From JAGREO01 sp020446285 (GTDB lineage: Bacteria > Pseudomonadota > Alphaproteobacteria > Geminicoccales > Geminicoccaceae), in NCBI GenBank assembly GCA_041398005.1, contig JAWKVP010000006.1:124001-188000 (forward strand): 64,000 nt of DNA, read 5' to 3'. The position numbers and the translations under genes are program-made. The notes under the pieces are model-generated. The model made no database searches. It was given only the letters and a program-made list of their open reading frames with translations, and was not told the DNA's origin. Position 1 is the first letter of the stretch. Every line of letters begins with the position of its first letter. Shown piece by piece: positions 1-9,296 of the stretch.

Positions 1-1
1 C

Positions 2-655
2 GGCGACAAGGCCCGCCATGTGCTCGTCACCGAACCGGCGCGCGACGGCGGCAAGTGCGTGACCGCGCGCAAGGGCACGGCTCGCTATGCCATCCATTTC
101 ACCGGCCGCGCGGCCCATTCCGGGGCCCGCCATGCCGACGGCCGGAGTGCCATCCGCGAAATGGCGCGTCATGTGCTCGAACTCGAGGCCATTACCGACC
201 ATGCGGCGGAAATCACGACGAATGTCGGCCTCGTGTCGGGCGGAACGGCCGTCAACACCGTTGCCGAAACGGCGCGCCTCGATCTCGACGTCCGGTTTCC
301 GGGCGAGGAGGCGATGCGCCGCGCGCTGGCGGCGGTGGAAGAGCGCAAGGCGCATGACAAGGATGTTGGCATCCGCATCGAGGGCGGGCTGAGCCGGCCA
401 CCCTATGAACGAAGCGCTGCCACCGCCCGTCTCTACGAACATGCGCGCGGGCTTGCCGCGGAAATCGGCTTCGAACTCGGCGAAACCCGCTCCGGCGGCG
501 GATCGGATGGCAATTTTCTCGCCGACAGGCTGCCCGTGCTCGACGGTATCGGCATCGATGGCGACGGTGCGCATACCTTGCATGAACACATGCTCATCTC
601 CTCCATGGTTCCGCGCGCCATGCTGATCCGCCGGCTGATGGAGACCCTCGATTAG
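2..655 (+). CDS. M20 family metallopeptidase, C-terminal part (partial)
   Basis: The gene enters from the left edge in frame, so the catalytic N-terminus lies outside the window. About 217 residues remain. They cover the dimerisation (lid) domain, with the GRAAHSGARHADGRSAI segment typical of carboxypeptidase G2/ArgE-like M20 enzymes, and the end of the catalytic domain, with a GGGSDGNF motif and the late metal-ligand region GAHTLHEHM. These zinc hydrolases remove C-terminal glutamate or split N-acyl amino acids; the substrate cannot be told from this fragment. A perfect hairpin follows the stop, and the next gene is convergent. The family is confident, the specificity is not. Confidence 0.88.
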   Translation, partial: GDKARHVLVTEPARDGGKCVTARKGTARYAIHFTGRAAHSGARHADGRSAIREMARHVLELEAITDHAAEITTNVGLVSGGTAVNTVAETARLDLDVRFPGEEAMRRALAAVEERKAHDKDVGIRIEGGLSRPPYERSAATARLYEHARGLAAEIGFELGETRSGGGSDGNFLADRLPVLDGIGIDGDGAHTLHEHMLISSMVPRAMLIRRLMETLD

Positions 656-715
656 CTTTTCCCGGTCAGATGGAACCATCTGAACGACCAGGAAATGCGG
701 TGAAACAAGATAGAG

Positions 716-749
716 CCGTCTTCCCGATTACATCCAATCGGGAAGACGG
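716..749. terminator. Bidirectional intrinsic terminator candidate
   Basis: A perfect 14-bp stem (CCGTCTTCCCGATT pairing with AATCGGGAAGACGG) with a 6-nt loop lies between the convergent M20 gene and the SelA-like gene. There is no clear U-tract, so it may work with Rho or act as an RNA 3'-end stabiliser. Confidence 0.6.
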
Positions 750-792
750 TGACGGCGACGAACGATCGGGACCGGGCGGGTCGATCGCGCGT

Positions 793-1533
793 TCAGAAAG
801 GGAATGTGACAGGCCGCTCCACCGGGCCGGCAAGCTCTCCGTCATGCCCGGCCTTCCAGAATATCGTCCCAAGCGGTACCGGGCCCGGCGATACCCGCTT
901 CGGCGTGGTGCGCCCGAGAGCTTCCAGTGCCTCTTCCACACCGCTTCGATGTGCCACCATCGCCGCACCGATGCCCGTAAAGAGCCGCCCGCAGCGAGCG
1001 ATCGCCGGTGCCGACCCGGCGAGGATGCCGGCGGCATCATCGACACCCGTGGCGACCAGATCCGCCCCGGCATCGAGCATGGCTGTCGCGCGGGCGGCAT
1101 TTTCCGCGTGGACGAGCACCGGACGATCCCGCTCGCGGGCAGCGAAGATCAGCTCGTGCGGCAATGGAAACGCCTCACCGGCGGCCGGATGAAACGACCC
1201 GTCGAGAAAGAGCGCCTGCACGTCCGGAGCCTCGAGCGCATGCAGGACATCATCGGATTCGACCCCGTCGACCCGGCCGGCCTCGACCATGCGGATACCC
1301 GCCGAACCCAGAAGCTCGCGGAAACGGACATGACCGGACCGGTCGTGGGCCCGCAGCATGACGATCCGGCCGGGCCTGCCCCGCAGTCGCCTTTCGCCAC
1401 AGAGAGCCGCGGCGCCGAGGACGATCGCCGCCGCCCTCGATGCGCAGAACAGCGCGTCGGCAGCCTCGAGCATCCGCGCCGCCCGCCGCCGCCCGCTCGC
1501 GTGAACCTGCATCTTTCGATCGGATTCGATCAA
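793..1533 (-). CDS. Shortened SelA/DgaE-like PLP-fold protein without the PLP lysine
   Basis: A 246-residue protein. The order of segments resembles the large domain of the SelA / D-glucosaminate-6-phosphate ammonia-lyase (DgaE) family: an ALFCASRAAAIVLGAAAL helix, then RPGRIVMLRAHDRSGH, GIRMVEAG, PVLVHAENA and GADLVATGVDDAAGILAG. In active members the last segment normally reads like GADLVIFSGGK, the Lys holding PLP. Here that position is Asp, and the VDAAAE-type cofactor Asp is His. The protein is also about 120-150 residues shorter than DgaE. It is therefore likely a catalytically dead or repurposed paralogue, or a decaying gene, though the frame is clean. The assignment rests on motif order only and could be wrong. 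Confidence 0.5.
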   Translation of the reverse strand: MIESDRKMQVHASGRRRAARMLEAADALFCASRAAAIVLGAAALCGERRLRGRPGRIVMLRAHDRSGHVRFRELLGSAGIRMVEAGRVDGVESDDVLHALEAPDVQALFLDGSFHPAAGEAFPLPHELIFAARERDRPVLVHAENAARATAMLDAGADLVATGVDDAAGILAGSAPAIARCGRLFTGIGAAMVAHRSGVEEALEALGRTTPKRVSPGPVPLGTIFWKAGHDGELAGPVERPVTFPF

Positions 1534-1577
1534 GCCTCATCACTCCATGAGCCGGACAAAGACACGCCAAGAGGCTG

Positions 1578-1600
1578 TCAACAGCGTGTTAACGAAATCG
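1578..1600. repeat. Solo terminal-repeat-like sequence
   Basis: TCAACAGCGTGTTAACGAAA matches the outer end of the 36-bp inverted repeat of the MITE-like element at 58039-58351 at about 18 of 22 positions. It lies just upstream of the GGDEF/EAL gene and could be a remnant of the same family. It contains its own small palindrome around AACACGCTGTT. Chance similarity is possible. Confidence 0.35.
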
Positions 1601-1649
1601 AAATGAACAGCTGTCAGTTTCGCAGGCAATCGCCTGACTGGAAAGACTA

Positions 1650-4274
1650 TTGGTGGCCGTGGTGGGCAAAGTGGAGCGAACCGGATGTCCGGCAATCGGC
1701 CGCCTGCGGGGAAATCGTGGTTCCCCGGGCGGGGCGCACGAACCCCGCCGGCAGCGGCGGCGAACGGCTTGCGCGTGTGGAAAGGGATTGTATCCGGAGC
1801 TGCCCGTCGGCGTGTTTCGCTGCGACGGAAATGGACGGATCGTCGAAGCCAATGGTTCGCTGGCCGACCTGCTCGGCGAACGGTCGCCCGCACGGCTGTT
1901 GCAACGGGCAGGACATCTCGTCCGCGATCTGATCGTCGATCGCGAGGATCGCCGGCGTTTCCTGAAAGGGCTCCGCGAAAGCGGCGGGCTCCGCGATTTC
2001 GACTGCCGCATGTATCGCCGGGACGGCTCGACCGTCCGGGTCACGATCAGCGCCCGCGTCATGCGGAATTCCTCGGGCGGTATCGAGGGAACCCTCGGCA
2101 CCGTTGCCGATATCACCGGCAGGGTCGAGACCGGACTTGCACTGGAGAGGGCCGAAGCGGACTTCCGCAGCCTCTTCGAGAATGCCGTCGACGGCATCTA
2201 TCGCACTTCCGGCGACGGCCGCCTGATGGCAGCGAACCGGGCCCTCGCGAAGATCTGCGGTTACGACAGTCCCGATGAGCTGCTCGACGCCATGAACGAC
2301 CCTGTGTCCGGCAGCGGCCGGGCTCCCTATGTCGATCCGGCGCGGCGCTCCGAATTTCATGCGATCATGAACCGCGACGGGATCGTCAGCGACTTCATCT
2401 CCGAGATCCGGCAACGCGACGGCGAGAGCGTGTGGATCCGCGAGAATGCCCGCGCCGTGCGTGGTCGGGACGGGCATCTTCTCCACTATGAGGGCCATGT
2501 CGAGGATATCACCGCCCGACGTCGCCTCGAGGAATCACGCCAGCTCCGGGCGCAGGCGGCCGTAAGCGGGATCAGCGATGCCCTTCTGATCTGCGACAAT
2601 TCCGGTTCGGCCATCTTCGTCAACCGCGCATTCGAGACCATGCTCGGACATGACCAGGCATCGCTTGCGAGAATGGGCGGAGTCTGGCGGCTCTCGGCAC
2701 AGCCGAACATCGCATCGAGGATCTACGGCACACTCAAGCGCCGGGAATTGTGGACCGGCGAAGTCGAGCTGTCTTGCGCCGACGGCGACAGCCTGCCGGT
2801 CGAGATGCGCGTCAGCCCCATTCACGATGAAGCCGGCGAGGCGATCGGCGCCGTTCTCATCTGCACCGACATCACCACCCGAAGGCAGGCGGAGCGCCAG
2901 CTCGTCGAACTGGCGCGCACCGATCCGCTGACCGGTCTCGGCAACCGGCTGCTGTTCAACGAACGCCTCGACACTGCCGTGGAGCAGACGGCGGGATGGT
3001 CCACCTCGCTTGCCGTTCTCTGTCTCGACCTGGACCGTTTCAAGGAGATCAACGACACGCTCGGCCACGCGATCGGCGACGATCTGCTGGTGGCGGTCGC
3101 ACACCGTCTTCGCGAATGCTGCGGCGAGACCGACCTGCTCGCGCGGCTCGGCGGCGATGAATTCGCGATCGTGCAGGTCGAGGTCGGTCAGCCCGAGGCC
3201 GCCAGACGCCTTGCCAGATGCATCGTCGACGCACTCGGCGAGTCGTTTCGCATCGGCGATCACTGGCTCGATATCGGTGCGAGCATCGGCATCGCCCTTT
3301 CCAACGAGATGTCCGCCAGCAAGAGCGAACTGCTGCGGCACGCCGATATCGCGCTCTACCGGGCGAAATCCGGGGGCGGCAACCGCTTCTGCGTCTTCGA
3401 ACAGACCATGCACCGCGAGCTGATGGAGCGAAAGAAGCTCGAACAGGACCTTCGCGATGCCATCGCGGAAAACGGCCTGAGCGTTCACTACCAGCCACAG
3501 CTCGGCATGCATGACGGTGCGATCGGATCGGTCGAGGCGCTGGTTCGCTGGAACCATCCCGAACGCGGCATGATCCCGCCTTCCGAATTCATTCCGCTCG
3601 CCGAGGAAAGCGACCTGATCTGCGACATCGGCGCCTTCGTCCTGCAGCAGGCGAGCATCGATATCGCCTCGCGCACCGACCTTCGCGTCGCCGTCAACAT
3701 CTCCCCGGCACAGATGCGGCATGACGATCTGGTGCAGCGCGTCTCGCGAATGCTCGAGAAGGTCGGACTGCCGCCGGCGCGGCTCGAACTGGAGATCACC
3801 GAGGGCATCCTCCTGCACGATACCGAATCCACGCTCGACATGCTCCACAGATTCAAGGCCCTGGGCATTCGCATCGCGATGGACGATTTCGGCTCGGGCT
3901 ATTCCAGCCTGAGCTACATCCGCCGCTTTCCGTTCGACAAGATCAAGATCGACGGCAGCTTCACCGCCGGTCTGGGAAGCGATCCGGGCGCGGATGCGAT
4001 CATCGGCGCCGTTACCACCCTCGGTCACAAGCTCGGCATCGAGACCATCGCCGAGGGCGTCGAGACCCTCGAACAGCTGCACCGCCTCGAGGAACTCGGA
4101 TGCGATGCCGCACAGGGCTACCTGATCGCCCGTCCCATGCCGGCGCACGACCTCCACGCCACGCTCGGAAGCGACTTCTCCGGCCTCCTACTGGGCGCGA
4201 ACGGTGCCATCGGCGGCAGGGCATCTCCCGCGGAACGACGACAGGCCCGACGCACGGTCGAAACATCAGCCTGA
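1650..4274 (+). CDS. PAS-GGDEF-EAL c-di-GMP signalling protein
   Basis: About 874 residues. Three PAS-type sensor domains (about 50-165, 165-295, 295-410) precede a GGDEF domain (about 415-580) and an EAL domain (about 590-850). The GGDEF signature is intact (LGGDEFAIVQ, preceded by DLDRFKEINDTLGH). The EAL domain has EALVRWNHP, DDFGSGYSS, KIDGSF and AEGVETLEQ, so both diguanylate cyclase and phosphodiesterase activities are possible. No membrane segment is evident, which points to a cytoplasmic sensor. The start is uncertain: TTG at 1650 or GTG at 1653 follow a GGAAAG ribosome-binding site, but the first 45 residues are Arg-rich and unlike any domain. It is convergent with doeB. Confidence 0.9.
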   Translation: MVAVVGKVERTGCPAIGRLRGNRGSPGGAHEPRRQRRRTACACGKGLYPELPVGVFRCDGNGRIVEANGSLADLLGERSPARLLQRAGHLVRDLIVDREDRRRFLKGLRESGGLRDFDCRMYRRDGSTVRVTISARVMRNSSGGIEGTLGTVADITGRVETGLALERAEADFRSLFENAVDGIYRTSGDGRLMAANRALAKICGYDSPDELLDAMNDPVSGSGRAPYVDPARRSEFHAIMNRDGIVSDFISEIRQRDGESVWIRENARAVRGRDGHLLHYEGHVEDITARRRLEESRQLRAQAAVSGISDALLICDNSGSAIFVNRAFETMLGHDQASLARMGGVWRLSAQPNIASRIYGTLKRRELWTGEVELSCADGDSLPVEMRVSPIHDEAGEAIGAVLICTDITTRRQAERQLVELARTDPLTGLGNRLLFNERLDTAVEQTAGWSTSLAVLCLDLDRFKEINDTLGHAIGDDLLVAVAHRLRECCGETDLLARLGGDEFAIVQVEVGQPEAARRLARCIVDALGESFRIGDHWLDIGASIGIALSNEMSASKSELLRHADIALYRAKSGGGNRFCVFEQTMHRELMERKKLEQDLRDAIAENGLSVHYQPQLGMHDGAIGSVEALVRWNHPERGMIPPSEFIPLAEESDLICDIGAFVLQQASIDIASRTDLRVAVNISPAQMRHDDLVQRVSRMLEKVGLPPARLELEITEGILLHDTESTLDMLHRFKALGIRIAMDDFGSGYSSLSYIRRFPFDKIKIDGSFTAGLGSDPGADAIIGAVTTLGHKLGIETIAEGVETLEQLHRLEELGCDAAQGYLIARPMPAHDLHATLGSDFSGLLLGANGAIGGRASPAERRQARRTVETSA

Positions 4275-4328
4275 ACACCCGATCGGTGGACCGCCCGCCG
4301 GCCGTGACGGCCTGCCGGCAAACGGCCC

Positions 4329-5339
4329 TCAGTCGAGCACGGAAGCGACGACGGCAAGGCAGTCGCCCGACCTGATCAGGCCCGGAAAATGGCGGGCGGC
4401 AAGGATTCCCTCATGCCGGGCGATGACTTCGGTCGCGGCGACGCCGCTTCGGCCGGTGGGCCAGATACGGGCGAGCGGCGCACCCATGCGCACCGGATCG
4501 CCCAGATCGATCAGCGGTTCGAGCAATCCGTCGGTCTCGGCGAGATGAAAGCACTCGCCCTCGGTGGTGTCGATCATCCTCGTCGGCGCCTGCTCGACCA
4601 CACCGTCGAGAATACCGCCATGCTTGAGGAAATTCAGCACGCCACGCCATGCGATGCCGGCCGAACGTGCCGTGGCACTGCCGCCGCCACCCAGTTCGGT
4701 GGAAATGAAGACCTTGCCCGAATCCTCCACGGCCGTGTCATACATGCCGACATTGTCAATTTCGCGCAGCATCATGGAATAAGGCGCATTGAACGCGCGC
4801 ATCGCCGCCATGCAGGCCGATTGCTGCGCCCTATCGTCGAGCAGGTGGGCTGCGGCGAACGGCACGAAGTCGAGCGTCCTGCCGCCGGAATGGAAGTCCA
4901 GCGCCATGTCCGCCATCGGGATCAGCCGGTTCATGAAATAATCGGCGATCTTCTGCGTCGGTGTCCCGTCCGGACGTCCGGGAAAGCTGCGATTGAGATT
5001 GCCGCCGTCGAACGGCGATGTGCGCCGTCCCGCCAGAAACGCCGGCATGTTCATGAACGGCAGAATGATGACACGCCCGCTCACCTCGCGCGGATCGAGT
5101 TCGCGGGAAAGGCGCTGCAGCGCGATCGGGCCTTCATACTCGTCACCATGATTGGCGCCGGTGAGAAGTGCCGTCGGCCCCTCGCCATTGCGGATCACGG
5201 TAAGCGGAATCATGATCGAGCCCCATGCGGACGCGTCATGGCTGTAGGGCAGGCGCAGGAAGCCGTGATGCGCACCGTCGGTTTCGAACGGCACCGTCGC
5301 GGAAATGGGATTGGCGGAGGTCGGAACCGGGGTCGTCAT
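4329..5339 (-). CDS. doeB: N-alpha-acetyl-L-2,4-diaminobutyrate deacetylase DoeB/EutE
   Basis: A zinc hydrolase of the succinylglutamate desuccinylase/aspartoacylase family, 336 residues. It removes acetate from N-acetyl-2,4-diaminobutyrate, the product of ectoine ring opening, giving 2,4-diaminobutyrate. The metal-site motifs ANHGDE and DFHSGG are visible. The ATG at 5339 is preferred because it overlaps the doeA stop by 4 nt (ATGA). It is the last gene of the minus-strand ectoine operon. Function rests on family resemblance plus the complete surrounding pathway. Confidence 0.92.
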   Translation of the reverse strand: MTTPVPTSANPISATVPFETDGAHHGFLRLPYSHDASAWGSIMIPLTVIRNGEGPTALLTGANHGDEYEGPIALQRLSRELDPREVSGRVIILPFMNMPAFLAGRRTSPFDGGNLNRSFPGRPDGTPTQKIADYFMNRLIPMADMALDFHSGGRTLDFVPFAAAHLLDDRAQQSACMAAMRAFNAPYSMMLREIDNVGMYDTAVEDSGKVFISTELGGGGSATARSAGIAWRGVLNFLKHGGILDGVVEQAPTRMIDTTEGECFHLAETDGLLEPLIDLGDPVRMGAPLARIWPTGRSGVAATEVIARHEGILAARHFPGLIRSGDCLAVVASVLD

Positions 5340-6523
5340 TCTTTTACCAGGAGCTTGCGGGGAACATCGGCAAGGCATTCGGCACCATCATCGCCGATGA
5401 CGATGCTCTCGGTGATCTCGAAGCCCCAGTCGTCCATCCACAACCCCGTCATGAAGTGGAAGGTCATGTCGGGCTTGAGCACGGTGCGGTCGCCGGGTCG
5501 CAGCGAACAGGTGCGCTCGCCCCAGTCCGGCGGATAGCTGAGACCGATCGGATAGCCGGTGCGGTTGTTCTTGACGATGCCGTACTTGTTCAAAACGGCG
5601 AAGAAGGCATTGGCGATGTCCTCGCAGACATTCCCCGATCTGGCTTGTTCCAGCCCCGCCTCCATACCCTCGAGCACGGCCTTCTCGGCATCGAGGAATT
5701 CCTGCGGCGGTTTGCCGATGAAGATCGTGCGGCTGAGCGGACAGTGATAGCGGCGAAAACAGCCGGCAATCTCGAAGAAGGTTCCCTCGCCGCTCGTGAT
5801 CGGCCGGTCATCCCAGGTGAGATGCGGCGCGGCGGCATCCGTACCCGAAGGAAGCAGCGGCACGATGGCGGGATAGTCGCCGCCGAAGCCCCATTCCTCG
5901 TCGTAACGCAGGGAGGCGTCATAGATTTCCGCCACGAGATCGCATTTGCGGAGACCCGGCTCGATCCTGTCGGCGATACGGGCATGCATGCGCTCGACGA
6001 TTCGCGCGGCCTTGCGCATCCGGTCGAGCTCGGCTTCGGACTTTACGCCGCGTTGCCAGTTGACGAGCCCGTTGGCGCTCACGGGCGGCTCCGGCAGCCC
6101 CTTGCAGAGCGCCAGGTAGCCCTCGGCGGAGAACCAGTAGTTATCCATCTCGACGCCGATGCGCCCCCGATGCCAGCCGCGATCGGTGAGCCTGGCGGCG
6201 AGATAGTCCATCGGGTGCATTTCCGGATTCTGCACAAAATAGTCCGGATAGCCGATGATGTCGGGATCGGCCATGTAGCATGTGCGCAGCGCGCCCTGCG
6301 CATCCTGTTCGCGGCCGAACCAGACGGGGGCGCCGACGGGACCGATGACGACCGCCTGATGGACATAGAAGGACCAGCCGTCATAGCCGGTGAGCCATGC
6401 CATGTTGGACGGATCGGAGACGATCAGCGTATCCAGTCCTGCTCCCTCCATCGCGGCACGGGTCCTTGCCAGACGGGATTCGTATTCGACGTCCGAAAAC
6501 CTGAAAGTGTCGATTATCGCCAT
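5336..6523 (-). CDS. doeA: Ectoine hydrolase DoeA/EutD (M24 fold)
   Basis: A 395-residue pita-bread (M24 peptidase/creatinase-like) hydrolase that opens the ectoine ring to N-acetyl-2,4-diaminobutyrate. Recognisable features are SDPSNMAWLTGYDGWSFYVH in the N-terminal domain and the catalytic-domain segments EGTFFEIAGC, RTIFIGKPP and GYPIGLSYPPDWGE. The start at 6523 begins MAIIDTFRFS, 7 bp after the eutC stop. The further upstream open frame lies inside eutC and is not used. It is coupled to doeB by a 4-nt overlap. Confidence 0.94.
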   Translation of the reverse strand: MAIIDTFRFSDVEYESRLARTRAAMEGAGLDTLIVSDPSNMAWLTGYDGWSFYVHQAVVIGPVGAPVWFGREQDAQGALRTCYMADPDIIGYPDYFVQNPEMHPMDYLAARLTDRGWHRGRIGVEMDNYWFSAEGYLALCKGLPEPPVSANGLVNWQRGVKSEAELDRMRKAARIVERMHARIADRIEPGLRKCDLVAEIYDASLRYDEEWGFGGDYPAIVPLLPSGTDAAAPHLTWDDRPITSGEGTFFEIAGCFRRYHCPLSRTIFIGKPPQEFLDAEKAVLEGMEAGLEQARSGNVCEDIANAFFAVLNKYGIVKNNRTGYPIGLSYPPDWGERTCSLRPGDRTVLKPDMTFHFMTGLWMDDWGFEITESIVIGDDGAECLADVPRKLLVKE

Positions 6524-6530
6524 GGGTCGG

Positions 6531-7517
6531 TCAGCTTTCGATAACGGTTCCGGCTTGCGCGGCATGCGCAAGCGCGAAGGTGGCGATGGCTGTATCCTGT
6601 ACGCCGGTTCCGGTGAGATCGGCGATGGTGATGTCATCGGCGGAACGGCGCCCGTCGGCACTGCCGCAAACGATCTCGCCCAGTTCCGCGCTGCGGCGGA
6701 CGGAGTCCCCAAGACCGGCGGCGATGACGCTGCGCAACTCGCCGAGCCTTTCGGTCTGGCCGAGGCGATCGGCGACATAGAGATCGGCGCGGGTGATACA
6801 GGCGGGCTCGATCTCGTTCTTGGTTTCCTGATCGGATCCCATGGCGGTCATGTGCTGGCCGGGCGAGAGCCATTCCGCCTTCATGAAGGGCTCGCTCGCG
6901 GGTGTGGCGGTGACGATGATGTCGGCACGAGCGACCGCGTCGCGCACATCGTCAGCGGCGCGGACTCCGATACCGAGTACCCTGCCCATCTCCGCCGCCG
7001 CTGCCTCCGCCTTGCGCGGATCGCGCGCCCAGATCACCGCACGCTCGATGGGTCGTACCAGCGTGAGCGCCTTCAGCTGCAGTTTCGCCTGCATTCCGCT
7101 GCCGAGAATGGCGGCACACCGCGCATCCGCGCGCGCGAGATGCCTCGCCGCCACCGCACCGGCGGCAGCGGTACGCACATCGGTCAGATAGCCGTTGTCG
7201 AGCAGCAGCGCCTCGAGCTGGCCGGTGCGCGCCGAGAAGAGAATCATCAGCCCCGAAGTCGACGGCAGACCGAGCTTCGGATTGTCGAAGAAACCCGGCG
7301 ATATCTTGATGGCGAAGCTGTCGACACCCGGAACGTAGGCCGTCTTGACATCGACCTCGCCGTTGAATGCGTGAATGGGCATGGAGAGGATCGGCGGCAT
7401 GACCACGCCACCGCCGGCGAGCGCGCGAAAGGCGTTCTCGATGCAATCGACGGCCGCGTGATCCAGAGTGACGGCCCTTCTCAGTTCGGCTTCGCCCAGA
7501 ATGCGGATCGCCGGCAT
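6531..7517 (-). CDS. eutC: Ectoine utilisation protein EutC (ornithine cyclodeaminase/mu-crystallin family)
   Basis: A 328-residue member of the ornithine cyclodeaminase family, with a Rossmann NAD-binding motif (AILGSGMQAKLQLKAL) and the family Lys in KISPGFFDN. In eut loci EutC works with EutA and EutB to convert 5-hydroxyectoine to ectoine. The exact chemistry of each step is only partly established. The start overlaps the eutB stop (TGATG), indicating translational coupling. Confidence 0.92.
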   Translation of the reverse strand: MPAIRILGEAELRRAVTLDHAAVDCIENAFRALAGGGVVMPPILSMPIHAFNGEVDVKTAYVPGVDSFAIKISPGFFDNPKLGLPSTSGLMILFSARTGQLEALLLDNGYLTDVRTAAAGAVAARHLARADARCAAILGSGMQAKLQLKALTLVRPIERAVIWARDPRKAEAAAAEMGRVLGIGVRAADDVRDAVARADIIVTATPASEPFMKAEWLSPGQHMTAMGSDQETKNEIEPACITRADLYVADRLGQTERLGELRSVIAAGLGDSVRRSAELGEIVCGSADGRRSADDITIADLTGTGVQDTAIATFALAHAAQAGTVIES

Positions 7518-8518
7518 CAGCCCCTCTCCCCCGCGACATCGACATTCTCGCCCGAGATGATCCGGCGGTGCAGCTCCATGTCGATATTGCCGCCACTGAG
7601 CAACAGCATCGTCGGGCCCCCGACGTTGATCCTGCCGGCCAGCAGTGCGCCGACGGTGACGGCGCCCGAGCCCTCGACGATCTGCCGTTCCTCGCGGTAG
7701 CAATGGCGGATGCCCGCTGCGATTTCGGCCTCGTCGAGCAGAACCACATCGTCCACCAGTTGGCGCACCATGGCGAAGGTATGGCGATTGTCGAGGCCGA
7801 TGCCGCCGCCGAGACTGTCGGCGAGTGTCGGCTGTTCCTCCACCTCCACCGGATGCCCGGCGGCAAGACTCGCATGCATCGCGGCACCGCGCTCCATCGA
7901 GACGCCGATGATACGCACACCCGGCTTCCGCGCCTTGATCGCCGCCGCCACACCGGAAATGAGCCCGCCGCCGGAAAGCTGCACCACCACGGTTTCGAGC
8001 TCGGGCACGGCCTCGATCATCTCCAGCCCGAGCGTTCCCTGACCGGCGATGACCGCCGGATGGTCGAAGGGCGGGAGCATGGTCATGCCCTCCTCGGCCA
8101 CCAGCCGGTCGACCTCGATCTGCGCCTCGTCCTGACTGCGGCCACGGATCAGGACATCCGCCCCCTCTCCGCGGATGGCCGCGACCTTGTTCTCCGGCAC
8201 CAGCTCCGACATCGCGATGACGCAGCGGACACCGGCCCCGGCCGCCGCGCGGGCGAGGCCGCGACCGTGATTGCCCGTGGAGACCGCGACGACACCGGCG
8301 GCACGCCCGGCATCGTTCAGGCATCGCAACGCATTGCTGGCGCCGCGGAACTTGAAGCTGCCGCTGAACTGATGATGTTCCAGCTTGAGCAGCACCGGCG
8401 CGCCGGCACGCGCGCTCAGGACCGGCGAGGGTTCGACCGGGGTCTGGCGGATCACGCCGGCAAGGCGCTCGCGGGCCGCCTCGATCTCGCCAGGCGTTAT
8501 GAAGACACTGACGCTCAT
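7517..8518 (-). CDS. eutB: Hydroxyectoine utilisation dehydratase EutB
   Basis: A 333-residue PLP enzyme of the serine/threonine dehydratase (fold type II) family. Lys56 in GSFKFRGA is the Schiff-base residue, STGNHG is the cofactor-clamping loop, and LSGGGLISG binds the PLP phosphate. It is thought to remove the 5-hydroxyl of hydroxyectoine as water. It overlaps eutA by 4 nt (ATGA) and eutC by 1 nt. Confidence 0.93.
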   Translation of the reverse strand: MSVSVFITPGEIEAARERLAGVIRQTPVEPSPVLSARAGAPVLLKLEHHQFSGSFKFRGASNALRCLNDAGRAAGVVAVSTGNHGRGLARAAAGAGVRCVIAMSELVPENKVAAIRGEGADVLIRGRSQDEAQIEVDRLVAEEGMTMLPPFDHPAVIAGQGTLGLEMIEAVPELETVVVQLSGGGLISGVAAAIKARKPGVRIIGVSMERGAAMHASLAAGHPVEVEEQPTLADSLGGGIGLDNRHTFAMVRQLVDDVVLLDEAEIAAGIRHCYREERQIVEGSGAVTVGALLAGRINVGGPTMLLLSGGNIDMELHRRIISGENVDVAGERG

Positions 8519-9291
8519 GCGACACGCTCCCGCAATTCATGGGCGAAGAGGCGGCCGGGCGCATCCGGGCGGGGAGACAGGCCACCATGCCTGAGCAGGC
8601 GCCAGAAACCCGCCTGATTCGACGTCACCACCGGCTTGTCGAGCCGTGCCTCCAGTTCATCGATGACCCCGAGCGCCGGCAGCGCCGTGCAGGAGAGAAA
8701 CAGCGCCCCGGCATCGGGCGTATCGACGGCCAGCGCCGCATCGATGATGGTATCGCCTCCAAGCCGCGCGATGTCGCGATCATCGGCAACGCCGAGACAT
8801 TGCGCGCTCACGATGTCGAGCCCGTGACGCCCGAACCAGCGGACGACGGACGCGGCCGTCTCCTCGACATAGGGCGCCATGACGGCGATGCGCGAGACAC
8901 CCAGCGCATGGAACGCATCCACCGCCGCGCTGACCGGCGTCACCACCGGCACGCCGGGACGGGCCTTGCGGATATGCGCCACCACCGTTTCATCGCCGAT
9001 GGCCACCGATGCGGCCGTGCAGCCGTAGAGGATCGCCCCCAGGGTCACGCCTTCAGGCAGGAGTGCGGCGGCATCGGTCAGTTGCGGCGCCATTCTGGCG
9101 AGATTGTCCGGCGTCGCCGGATTCACGTTCATGACCCGCGCCACATGCAGCGCCGCCCCGCGCGGGATCAGCCGTGCCGCATCGCGCTCCGAGGTGAGAT
9201 CGCTGCTGAGCGCGATCATCGCCAGTCTTGGCACGGATTCCGGCGGATCGAACGTCACGGCAACCGAAGAACGCTCCACGGCCGTGTACAT
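8515..9291 (-). CDS. eutA: Ectoine utilisation protein EutA (Asp/Glu racemase-like)
   Basis: A 258-residue protein of the Asp/Glu racemase / arylmalonate decarboxylase superfamily. Both catalytic cysteines are present: Cys91 in LYGCTAAS and Cys201 in LSCTALP. It acts with EutB and EutC in turning hydroxyectoine into ectoine, perhaps by epimerisation. It is cotranscribed, 5 bp downstream of the universal stress protein gene, and overlaps eutB. Confidence 0.92.
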   Translation of the reverse strand: MYTAVERSSVAVTFDPPESVPRLAMIALSSDLTSERDAARLIPRGAALHVARVMNVNPATPDNLARMAPQLTDAAALLPEGVTLGAILYGCTAASVAIGDETVVAHIRKARPGVPVVTPVSAAVDAFHALGVSRIAVMAPYVEETAASVVRWFGRHGLDIVSAQCLGVADDRDIARLGGDTIIDAALAVDTPDAGALFLSCTALPALGVIDELEARLDKPVVTSNQAGFWRLLRHGGLSPRPDAPGRLFAHELRERVA

Positions 9292-9296
9292 GGGCG

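Noticed and set aside
670..1932. 420-codon plus-strand frame across the SelA-like gene
   Set aside because: Composition is Arg/Pro-rich with no domain, and it covers the hairpin and part of the next gene.
2535..4157. Long open frame antisense to the GGDEF/EAL gene (about 540 codons)
   Set aside because: It is a GC-codon mirror of a well-conserved gene, with no recognisable domain.
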